Source of the DNA: Dromaius novaehollandiae
Taxonomy: Eukaryota > Chordata > Aves > Casuariiformes > Dromaiidae
Reading direction: 5' to 3'
Length of the DNA: 64,000 bases
Assembly: GCF_036370855.1 (NCBI RefSeq)
Contig: NC_088100.1
Location: 38,948,563-39,012,562 of the forward strand
Under the pieces are notes generated by a model, which searched no databases, had not been told where the DNA came from, and saw only the letters and a list, made by a program, of their open reading frames with translations. The position numbers and the translations under genes were made by a program. Shown one piece after another: positions 35,016 to 47,000 of the stretch. Numbering within the stretch: the stretch's first letter is position 1; each line of letters opens with the position of its first letter.

Positions 35016-38000
35016 GTAGGGGCGGCTCGCGCGCGCCGGGGGTGGGGGTGGGGGTGGGCACCGGAGCGGCCTCCCTGCGCCGCCGCAGGGCCTGGCCGCC
35101 GTTTGGGCCCCCGCCTGCCGTGCGCGGGGCTGCGGGGCTGCGGGCCCGGCCCCGGCGGTTGTCCGGCTCCCGGGCGTTACCCCCGTGCCGAGCGCTGCTC
35201 CCCCCCACCCCCCCCCGCGCTTGGCCGCTGGGCCGGGGCGCCGTGTTTCGCAAGGCCCTTTCCGCTGCCTCGAGCTGCTCGTACGCCGGTGGCAGCGGCG
35301 AGCGGAAAAGCGAAGCGGCGGTAGGGCCTGATACCGCCTCAGCCGCTGCCTTACTTCTCCTTCTGAAGGTGGTGATGGTGACGCTTCCTGCCCAGGCCGT
35401 CCTGGCTTTCCTGTTGTGCAGCTCTGCTGGAGATGGCTTTTAGCTTAAAACTATGGCACGCGACTTAAAGTTTGCATTTGGGCGTTCACCTTTGGGGTGC
35501 TTTGAGGCCGCTCAGTGTTTGTGTGTATCTGTGGAAATCATGCTCAGAACGCTTGGGACCTGAACTCTTAGACTAGAATAGCGTCAAGTAACTCGCATCT
35601 ATATGTGCTTTAGTGTTATGTTGGATTCCGCTGCAGCTGTGCAAGACTGTGATTCTTTAACCCTGAACTGTCAGTTAGAATTTAGATCAAAAGGGCTCCC
35701 GCTCCGGGGTGCTGTCGGAGAGGAAGGTGAGAGGAATCCTTAGGATCTCGTTCTGCCTTGAGGGCAGGCCGTGGCTAGTGTGTCTGTGGTCAGCTAGAGT
35801 GCTTCCCCCCCAGCTTTCCCTGGGTGAGTTTTCTAGCTGCTGTAGGACTTGTAGAAAGTCTCACTGAATACCATGAAGGTGAAATTTCAAATGCCTTTTC
35901 CTACTTAACCTTGATTTTCAAATTTCTGTTCTTTCTGAATGATTTGCTGTTTTATTGCTGCTCTCAGGTTTCCAGGCCATAGCTAAAATGTCACTGATAA
36001 AACTTCTTAGTACTGTAGCTACAGGAGAACTTGATATCTTCAGAGTTGTCTTAATGTTTGTTGGTATTTGAGAACTTCCTTGCTTGGGTTACTAAATAGG
36101 AAGCTTCCTTAACCAGCCTTACTGCTGTATAGGGGTCCCAAATATCAGTGAAGAATATCAGTTGTGTTGTTTCTCTTTTGCCTGAGTCCTCTTCGAGAGT
36201 TTAGAAAAGTGTTTTAAATGGCTTGTCTCTTTCCGTAGAGTTTACACGTTTACTACTTTTCAGGTACCTTTAAAACCAGGAAGGAGTCTTATGGATTGGA
36301 TTCGACTAACTAAAAGTGGGAAAGACTTGGCTGGTTTGAAAGGGAGGCTAATTGAAGTGACTGAAGATGAGCTTGCTAAGCACAACAAAAAGGAGGACTG
36401 CTGGATATGTATAAGAGGTTGGTTGCTGTGATGTTTCTTCTACATGTTTTTGGCTAGTGTCTGTTCTGCACAAAAAAAAAACCCACCAAAAAACAACAGG
36501 CGCTACATTTAGGCCAGATGCAATTTCAACATAACAGGATGCAATTTTGTTTGAGTTAGAGATCTTATGTAGCAAAAAATTTTTCTGTTTCTAAGCCTTT
36601 CTTAAGTCTTCAAAGTGAGCATATTTTACTCCTGTTTTTTGCTTGTATATGAAAATAATAAAACATATGATTACAGGTGATGCTCAAACAGCAGGAGCTT
36701 AGCAAGAATAAGACATTGAAAATGCTGACATACGCTGACACTCCTCAGTCTTGAAGTGTTTAGTGTCCTTAGCAGTTGAAGAGTTTTAGTGATCACTTTA
36801 AAATGTCTGAAGACATAACTTCTAAAGATGTTATTCAGATCTGTGCAGCAGCCTTTGGGAAATAAGTGTGTGTAAACCCATACACTACTTCCTCATCATA
36901 AAATTCAGAAAGGCAAATGACAGCTGCCATACAGAGCAGTTGTTGCCTCTAAGAACAAATACCTGTGGTAACAAAGCCATGCTTTTTATGTAAATACTTT
37001 TAAGAAATTTTAGCTCAAAAGTTGAAATCATTATAACTAGAATTAACAATGTGTTAAAGGTGGTTTGGAGCAGTAGTTTAGCTAGAAGAGGTTTTTCAGT
37101 GCTGAAGGTGAAGTTCCCATTTTTCTTACAGAGAGAAGCAAAATGTTTGCTCTTCGGTTTAGTCATTCTTTAGAGACTAAAATATGCTAATGTGGCCTTA
37201 AATTTGTTATGATAACAGTACTTCTATGAAGATAAATCAAGAGGGACCAGAGTGGCTAATGTGATCTTTCTTTAGGAAAAGTGCTTCATGTCAGTGGTAA
37301 CTTCTTTCACCTAGTAAGGAACAGCTTTGATAATTGCCATGATGTCAACTCTGAACTATCGAAAGAAATTTGAGAATTTCTTTACAAGGGTGACAGTGTG
37401 GTTGTGTTGGGGGTTGAAGGGAATGAGAGTGAAAGTGAGGGTAAAACGTCACTCAACACTAGCTTTCTTGAACAAAATAGTAAAATTGTTAATGCCCTAT
37501 GTGTGCTGTTCTTGCACATACCAGCAAAACTATAACAGAAGGAGAACTCAAGAAAGGTGGTTTACTATGGAGATCAGTGCTTATTTCCCTCACAAAAAAG
37601 GACACTTACTACTGCAGACAGAATTACTGCTTAAGAATACTTCTGTTTGGTTTTTAATCTCTTATTCCCCCTAGGCTGCATCTCTAAGGTTCATTTTTAC
37701 AAAAACTCCATCATGCTGCTTTTGCATCTGTCTTTAATTTTCACATCTCCACCTTTTCTTTGTCTTAAAACTAATACTGAGAAAACAGCGTGATTGAGAA
37801 TCCTGGTAGATTATCTGTTGACATGATATGTGGATAAGTTGTAAAATTACACCATTGTAGAAAAACTAAATGAATTCTTTGCGTTGGTGTAGTTAGACTG
37901 CATCTCTACAGGAAAAAGCAGAAAATCATGAGAAGGGTGTGAAGTAAAAGAAGATCAGGAACTACCTCTGTTCAGAAACTAGTAAGGTGGTCATCAAAGA

Positions 38001-41000
38001 AAATTGTCATATAGGCCACAGATATATAAAGTGGGTTGCCAGGGGTTTAAAAAAGAAGCGAGTAAAGGGTATATAAATGAGATTTCTTTTACTCGTGCAA
38101 GTTTGTTGGTAAATTGAATGTTAGGCTAACATTCAGGAGGTCCTAACTATTTAGATTTTTACAAATATATTTTCTTGTGTGCAGTAATCAGTGCCGCACA
38201 CAAGATGGCATAGTGGATACAGTCATCAGAAGACCAGGTCAGTAAAATGTGCAAAAATCATTTCTTTGTTCTTTCTTGGAGAGGTAAATGGGGGAGAACT
38301 TGGAGGGCTGTTGTTATGAAATAGGATAGTCCTAGCTATGTGTCGTATTCACTGACTGCCCTCCACCCCACCCAGTGCTCAGTACCTACCTCTCTCTGAA
38401 GAAGGCACATTTTTTAAGGAGTTAAAAGCTTCTTATGTGAGCGCTGGCACAGTTCCACTTTTGGTAGCTTCCTACTTTGCTAATTTTATATAACTTCAAA
38501 TGTTCTACTAGGCAGACCTATATTAGTTCTCTAAGCAGGGGTATGTCTGCAGTTAAACCTATTTCTAGTTGCATTCTCCAAGCTTTAATTACTTCAGTTG
38601 CTTGGCAACAATAATTAGACTTCATCTTTTCAGGCTGTAAAGCACTGTTTTATATCACTGGAAATACTAAGAATAGTACTCATGTAGAAAGAATGTGCTT
38701 TTCCTGGGACAAAAATGTTATCAGTGTTAGAAGCCTTTAGGGAGTACAGGGTATGTATAGTTTATGTTGCTGAATCTGAAAGATGGAAGTCTTGTTGCCA
38801 GTGGTGGCTGTTTTTCCTTATGGGAGACTGTTCCTCTCTGTGGGTGTTGCTTCCCTGCAACCATTTACATGTGGAATAAACTATGAAAGCACTTTAGAAA
38901 TAACTTAATTGGAAAGGAAAGGGAAGACAAATTTGTGCACGAACTGGGTCAGTGTTATGTCCCTGTTTAAATCGGTCTCTTCCTTTTTTACCCCATAGCC
39001 AGGATAGAACATGTGCAACTTCAAGTGCTTTTTAGTTAGTCTTGACCCTGTAGGTTTCCCCAGATATTCACTGGGACAAGTGGTATGACTTTGTAGGAGT
39101 GACATCTCCATTTGATAAGATATATCTTCTGATGTATATGACTGTGTAATTTATGTTTCTGTTTTTGGAAAGTCAGACCATTCATTCTGATGATGCTTAC
39201 TGTTTGCCATTACACACTATTTAGTATACATTGATTTTTACATTGTTTTTGGTGATGGAAAAATAGTTATAGTGGTCTTAGAAATTTGCTCACAGGTATT
39301 TATATTCCATTTTCCCCAGGACTTGTATATAATGTCACTCCATACATGGAATATCATCCTGGTGGAGAGGATGAACTAATGAAAGCAGCGGGAACGGATG
39401 GTACAGATCTCTTTGATCAGGTGAGAACAGCTGGCAGTGAATGACTTGCTCACCAAAAGGTATTTTGAAAAATGCACGTTTTCTCTTTATTTTTAGGGCA
39501 TCCCTGTGGAAATTGTGATTTAAACTTTTTCAAGGTTAAGGAAAGTCAATGGATTTGTGTTCAGAATTGCGCTAAAATGTGCTGAAAGTAGCATATGGTT
39601 TAAATCTAGTATCAAAAGATTATGGAGATGTCATTTTACATTGCTCAGATGATACTTTGATTTGACCACTTTATTAAATTATTTGTTGTTTAGCTGAAGT
39701 AGAAATAAAGTTAGCAACAATTTGAGATACCTCCTTCGTAATAAATTTCTGCATCGACTACCTGCTATCTTTTGAGAGGCATTGTCTTCTTGGAGCGTAT
39801 TCACTTTTTGACAAATGCTTGTAGGATTCTTTTGTCTATTAACTTGCTTACTGCATTATCAGTTAACAAGGTACTAAGAAAAACTACTGGCACTGCTATA
39901 AACTGATTGTGAACAAATCATAAAATGACATTTGGAGTCTTTTCTTTGTTTACCCTTTGCTTTTAGATGTTCTGAAAAAACTCTTAAAGGGTCTGCAGCA
40001 TGGGTGTGCTTTCTGTAAGGAATCCCATGCAAACCTAGTGCTGTACAAATGCACTCTAAGAGGTGATTCACTGAGTTGGTATCTTTTTTTTAGAAACATT
40101 CTTTAAGTCTCTTTTGTTCATGTGTTTTGAGAAACAAGGACAGAGGAGAAAGGAGAAGTACTTCTATCTCTTTACAGTTCTTATGTCACAGTACACTATT
40201 TGCACAATGTTTTTAGCAATGCATATTAACAAAGGAAAGATGTGATGAAGCCTTTTTGCTTTGTTTTGTTCAGTTTACTTTTGGTTAATCCTTTTGCAAA
40301 TGAAGTGCTGAATTCAGACGTAATTCTCCATTGGTCACAAAGCATCTCTAGTTTAAAGAAACTTGGAGTTCCTCTTCTAAAAGTTCATCCAGTATCAAAT
40401 TGTGGCCTGAAATTCTCAATTTGGATCACTGTTTGTCAGGTATTGTGTGGTATCTTCAGAAATAGGAATCTTGTTAGAAGAGAAATGCCATTCTGGTACT
40501 TCTTACTCACAATGCATTTTCAGAAGCCCATCAAATTATTTCTAAGTTCACGTACATACTTGCTACTCTTTGCCTAGGAGTGGCAAATGGTGTTCAGATT
40601 CATAATGTTCTTCACACTTCTGTTGCTGGTTGATATCTTTTCTCTTTGGGAGGCATTTCCATTGTTATCCCCCTGTTTTAGCATTCTGTGTTGGTCAGAT
40701 ACTGATCTATTTAAATGTTTGGTAGGTTGCTAGTGTTTCTCAGAGTAAGTTCTGAAAAGTTAACTGTAGTTCAAAAATCCTTCATTTCATTCCATTTTCT
40801 GTATACTAGGAAACCACTGCTTGTAGATGGGACATCCTTGTCTCATTTCCTCAGCTTTTCCAGTCTGAAAGGTGTGGTTTTTTCTTTTTCATTTTTTGTT
40901 TTTTAAATCTCTACATACCATTCAAATTGGTCGTGTTTCACTCTGTTTCCTTTTGTCTTCTCATGATGTTATCCTGCCTGTCTTATCAGAATTGGCTTTT

Positions 41001-44000
41001 TGCTATCCATTTCCTATGAAAGCTCTCCAGTTCTGATCTGTAAAGCTACTGCTTTTTCTTCACTTTGTTTGACTTTCTGAAATTGATTATTTCCCAATGA
41101 TTCAGTGTTTGTAAGAAATAAACAGAAATACACCAAGCTTGTAGGAGATGTTGATGTATCTAAACTGTTATATGGTGTCTTTCTTTCCTTCATCAGCTGC
41201 TCCTTTTTTGCATCATCTGTATCTAGAAAAAGCTAATTCTGCTTGTGGTAAAGACCTATTCAGGTACTTTTAATTACATAAAGCACAAGTTGAGGTGCTG
41301 TAAACATTGTAAAAAAGCCCTTCTGTAATCTTTGTATAATTTCCTATAGCTCAAGACTGTGGTCTTCAAATACTGCAAAGCATAAAATTAATAAATTAAG
41401 CTACTGTCTGCTTTTCAAGGTCATATTTTTTTAAATTTAAATACATACTATTTGTAACAGAAGTAAAAATAAGTACTGAATAATTGAACAATAAGTGTCT
41501 GGGTTAAACAAACTTCTGCTAAATTAATATTGGCCGTTGTACAAAAAATGAACTCTTTTGGTATGGTATTTCACTGCATAGAAGAACAACATAGTAGGAA
41601 TTACAAATTTGGTGAAAACCAATTTTTTTAATATAGGTTCACCGTTGGGTCAATTATGAATCCATGCTGAAGGAGTGTCTTGTTGGAAGAATGGCTCTCA
41701 AGCCTATTGCTGTTCCAAAAGGTGAGTGTTTTTAGAATTAAATTTCTGATTTTTTTTCCAAAGTTATCTGGAAGTTGTGTGAAATCCTAAATCATTGTAT
41801 TTATGAGGAGAGTCTGTATTCTGGCACAGAGATGAAGATTGTTGCATATATTTAGTCTTCTGACAGCATGTAGATGAAGATGAAAATGTTTTATAAATGG
41901 AGACTTTTATATGTAATGTACTTCTACATTTCTTCTTTCGTTTTTAGTCACCAGAAAACAGGATGAGTGGGTGGGTGGGTGTGGGGGGGGTGTATGTTCT
42001 CCCACCTTGGCAAGGAACCCTTTTTCTTCTTCAAGTCCTGGAGGACAAGCTGTCATGGGCCGCTCTTGGGTATAATTTAGAGCATACAGAAATAAAAGTG
42101 AGGCTTTTCATATAATATTTCCACTGTTGTGGCTTCAGTGCCAGATGTATGTCTGGAAAGTTGCATGTATATTAAGTTATTTGAATGCACGCGATAGACA
42201 GTAATTCTTCCCCAAATCCTTTACTGGGTCTTCTAGAGTTTAAGTTAACTTGGAGAAAATTTTGCTAATAAAACAGGCTCCTTTGAGCCAAGACAACAAG
42301 ACTGAATTATCTTAAAATGCTGGTGATGTTTTTTTTCCTAATTTTGTGGCATCCTGTGGTTCACAAATTAAGCTCTCTCTTGCATGATGCTCTTCAAGCT
42401 CTGACAAAACACATTTCATACTTGCTCAGCACTTGGATTGCTTTGCCTTACAGTTAGGTTGAATTTCTTTATCTCTGCTCTTATGAAGGGAAAATAGGAT
42501 TTTATGTTTCACGTTGCTAGGTAGCTAATTCTGTTGTGGAGTTTTTAAGCTGCATGTTGCAATGTGTGAACAGATCAAGACAGAATAACTGCTTCAGAGC
42601 TAATGGAGTTGAGGTGTTACAGATGAATTACTGCCACTTTGTCAGCTGTGTTAGAAATTTAAAAGTAAACCCCCATTGGTTTTTTTGATTTCATAAGTCT
42701 AACTTTTCTGCAACTGGTGGGAATTCTTGTGACAGGCAGTGAATAAAAAATAAATGTATCTTTGCTTCTGCTAGCTATGTCGGTCCATTTTCTGCTGTTT
42801 ACTTTTTCTTCTTTTGCCTTCCTCTCTAATAGGACTGCTCCATCCATTTAGCTGTAGTAAAATTTGCAGGTTAAAACATTGCTGGCTGTATGAAAATGGT
42901 TCTGTTGTCTGTGTGTCTTTTGGCCATTTCAGGCTTGAAAAAAAATGTAATTTCACTTAATTAAAAATGAAACCTATCAGACTGGATTTGCTGAATGCTT
43001 ATTGGAAAAAGCAGCAGTAATGGGTCTGCCTCAGCAATCCAGATTTAGTTTAGTAATTAGTCTTTAATACATACCCAGGCAAAACTGCATTTGTCAATTG
43101 AATTATTACTATCCCTACATAAAATAAAAGTAGAAAGGCAAAAATGACCATCAGGGACATCTTGCTTGAAGGAAGATTCTTCAGCGCAAAATTCTAGAAG
43201 CTTACTTTGGTTCATGGTGGGTTTTATATCCTCCTCTTCTGAATAGTGAATTATGAAGAATGGGATTGATGAACTTCACTATTGGACAGCAAAAATTCTT
43301 ACGTTATGTCCTTCTATAAGACTGAGTTCAGCAAAATTTGGGTTTGAAAATGGAAGAATAAAGTACAGAGCTAAGGTATATGCTTTTGAGTTTAGCATTA
43401 AATGGGACAATATGTACAGAGGAAAGACGGGACTTTGAATTATAGTATAAATTGTTTTCTTTTTGTGGCACAGAGTGAGCCTTTGACAGTATTGCAAGCA
43501 TTGGTACTTACTGTTTGGTATAGTTTCAATATGGTGCTGACACGTCAAATATGGGTTTGTTGCAGCATTGCTGGAAGTTTTGTGACTGTTTAGCTTAGTT
43601 CTGTATTTCCTAGGTTCTAGAAGTTTTTTGGATGGTACCATTATTTGCTCACTGAATTTCTAAGGAAGCTTAAACTTGCCCTTGCATATTCTAGGGTTTT
43701 TGTATGAAAGAAAAGTATTCTGTAAATGTTGGTGATCACTGGCTTTTTGCTGGCTGGTCTTTGGGAATGCTGCTTGCTGATACGATAGTGACTAATAGGA
43801 GATTTTTCTGTAATGTTGCAGAAGAGTGGAGGGTTGTAGCTGTGCCCTGGAATGTGTAGGGTTGTAGGTGGTGAGAAGGCATGTGCGGTAACTACAGCAA
43901 TAACCAAGTGTGTGAGATACGATTTCAGTGTCTCCTTCCTCCTTCCCTCTCCCTCAGAGATCCTTTACGGTTTCAGACTTTTTGCCATTATTCTGCTTAC

Positions 44001-47000
44001 CATCCATTCAGGGTACTCAGCTCTAGATGTTAGCACAGACATTACTTTATCATCCAGTATCTTTTACTCCTGCTGATGTTCGTCACAGGCACATCTTAGT
44101 ATATGCCTGTATGTTACTTCTGTGGTAACAAAGCTTGTATATTGGAATGTATGTACTAGTTTGGATTATTAAGTCAGTCAGGATGGGCTGAGAGCTGTAA
44201 GTGTGATCCAAGGAAGGGAGGTAGGACTGTATCTTGAAAATGCATCTAACATCTGTCCTTAAATTTGGAATGCTGATTTTTGTGCAGCATGTTAAAATGC
44301 AGTGAAATGAGAGTAGAATTTCGAACACAAAAATTGAACTTTAATCAGCACTGAGTTTTTGTAAGTGGCTTGCTCATCTTAGTAGAATGCTTGAAATGGG
44401 ATATGGCAGAATACAGAGAGAAACAGCCTGAAACAAAAGCGTTGGGGGAACTGTCTCATTCATCTTAGAGTGTTTTCATCCCACAGTGGCACAACAGAGT
44501 ATGCCAAGAGCAACCTTTATCAGAGGCTTTCATGAAGTCCCTTTGCAATATTGTATGCTTGGTGCATTGCTCCCAAAGCCTTTCCTTAATTTCTCTCACA
44601 ATGGCATTTTTCCTCAAATACTGTTTGGCGTGATGGAGACCAGTGGGAGGGGTTCGGAAGCCCATAGTAGGGCAGAGCCATCCAAATCTTGTTTTTCATA
44701 AAAGGGAGCAGGAACAACAAATCAGATTCTTTCACTTACCGAAACCTGACTGTCATAAAGAATATAAAAAGGGTCTTTACATGCATATCTCAAAATGTCC
44801 TGGTATACAGAGGCAGAAAGCAGCTTGGGCACATCCAGATGGCTAATTTCCCCCTGATATTGTTGTAAGCAGGAGAAAGATATTTGTCTGAGAGGCACTA
44901 TGCCTCTGCCCTTGAGTATTGTTACATATGAATTGACGCTATGTATTCACACACTTACTGGCCTTTATCCTCTTATCCATCCTCCTCCTAGTATTAATTT
45001 TTTTTTTTTTGAAGGCTGTTGCAGAATACTGTAGTTTTCATGAAAAGGTCAGGTAATAACTTTCCAAATAATAAAGCCATTTGACAGAAGGAGCTTATAG
45101 GAAGATTTTTTTTCCCTGGGTTTCTGCCAAGGATTGGGCTTAGTAGGTTTAGAAGTTGTAGATCAGATTCAGTGACTGCTACATGCTGACTTGAGACAAG
45201 TGTCACTTAAAGTCTGACAGATTTAGCAAGCTTTGCAAGCTTCTTGGCTATGAAGTTTATAACTGCACAAGGTAATCTGTGTTGTTTGTTTTGCAGGGTC
45301 AGGTAAGAGTTCTTGTACTTCCTACCCTTAAGTGCTGTGCAACTTTTGGCATTTTTGACATAGTATTTTTTCAGTTATACAGAGTATTTTGTAATGGTAT
45401 TCAGTGCTGTATTTAATCTGAGGATCTTGATTGCTGAAGCATCCTTGTCAATCTTTTTTTGTTCTGGAGGTTATATTTGGGGATCCTTAATTTGGCTCAT
45501 TTCTTTAGTGTGCTGTGTGCCTGCCAACTTCACTGTCTTGGTCACTGTTATTTTTCTTAATACTTGTAGAGATTTCTTCTATATCTGAAGAGAAGAAACA
45601 GCTTAATGGTAAGTGTTTAACCTGGGGCAAGGTGGGGAGCAAATCTTCAATTTATTTGAATGTGATTATTAAATGAGGAGCATTTATCAGACTTCTGTCT
45701 GTTTATATATTTCAGTCTGATGTTGAGGTGGTAGTAATCTGTGGGAGGCAAAATCCTGATCAGGTGTGGTGAATTCAGTGCTTAAAAGTGTTGAAAGATG
45801 GCAGTGGAATAGTACGGAAAAGGGAGGTTTGAGGTTAGAGGTTTATGTTGATGGTAGATCCAGGAAAAGAAAAGTAAGTGATATTCCTTCTCTCTTCCTG
45901 TCTGGCTTCCCTGCCTGCTTCTAGATATGCTGGGTTTTTTTCATCCAGGTCATGTGAATTGTTGGAAGACATAGAAAATGTTGTGTATTTCCAGCTTCTG
46001 ATTGTAGTTTCCTGCAAAAGTGCCAAAAAAAAAAAAAGGAATTTTAAATAAAACCTGTTTGTTGTATTCAGCCTACCTCTCTGGCAAGACTTTCTTCAAA
46101 ACAGGAAAAGTCAGTCCCTGAAGATTTTGATACTGACATTAGCAGTTGAGGGTATTTTTTATTTATTTTGTTTTACATTCTATGAGTTTTTCATATTCAG
46201 TTGTATCTCAGTGCCTAGCTCTTGTAAATTTAAGTCTAAATGAGACTAGAAATAAACATTGCTGTCTGAAGGTGGAAAAGAGAAGCCTATGGCACGGACT
46301 GTGGTTTTTAGGAAGTTGTTGACACTAACGAAGACACTTTTGTTCTACCAATCTAAAATGTGTAAATAATAATTCTATTATGTAGTGTGCTTAGGTCAAT
46401 TATATAAACATAAATAAATATATATTAATAATTAAATATATAAATATTTGTTAAATATAGCCTTCTCTTTTTTGTTAAATACATCAATTATGTGTAAAGT
46501 TAGGCAGAAGTTGCCAGAATATATTGTTAGTGATGTAGTCTTGAAGGTGAAGCCTAATGTGCTCCTGGTCATCTGTTGGTACTTGAGGTTCCAACAAAAG
46601 ACATCAGAATTTCAAAATGCTTCCTCTCCCAGGAACTTTAAGCACAGTATCAAATATATATTCTAAACATGATCTTTTCAGCCTTGCACCTTTGAGCTAA
46701 ACTGAGATTTTCCATATATGCAAACTATTAAGATGATGATTTCTGTAATATTAACAGTAAAATAAATGACTTGGGCAGTTCCACCAGATGGTGGAAAATG
46801 ATCTGGTGGCATTTCAGAATATGCACATCATAACTTGAAAAAAACACATGATGTGGAAAAGGGTGGTGGGAGGAGATATTCTAGAGCTTCAAGTACAGAA
46901 AGCAAACTCTAGTAGCTGAACAAGCTGGAATTATTTAGAGTTTCTTTTAAGTAGTGTTCCTGTTCTTCTTAGTAATATATGGAGTATTCAGATACGGCAG

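Larger units (their letters stand above)
34590..35330. promoter_or_regulatory. CYB5R4: CpG island / promoter of CYB5R4
   Basis: CpG density rises sharply after 34590 and covers exon 1 and the start of intron 1. No TATA box is evident, so dispersed initiation is expected. A CRE-like TGCGTCACG lies near 34810. An ATG at 34715, out of frame with the main ORF, would be an overlapping upstream start if transcripts begin before it; I cannot place the start site. Confidence 0.75.
41722..45569 (+). other. CYB5R4: CYB5R4 intron 4
   Basis: The intron is 3848 nt. It contains a G-quadruplex motif at 41969-41990, a 12-T run at 44999-45010, and a candidate microexon or recursive splice site at 45297-45302. 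Otherwise nothing recognisable. Confidence 0.8.

Noticed and set aside
34643-35443. A 266-codon ORF and overlapping ORFs around CYB5R4 exon 1
   Set aside because: GC-rich chance frames. The real exon 1 (34941-35015) is in another frame and matches human CYB5R4.
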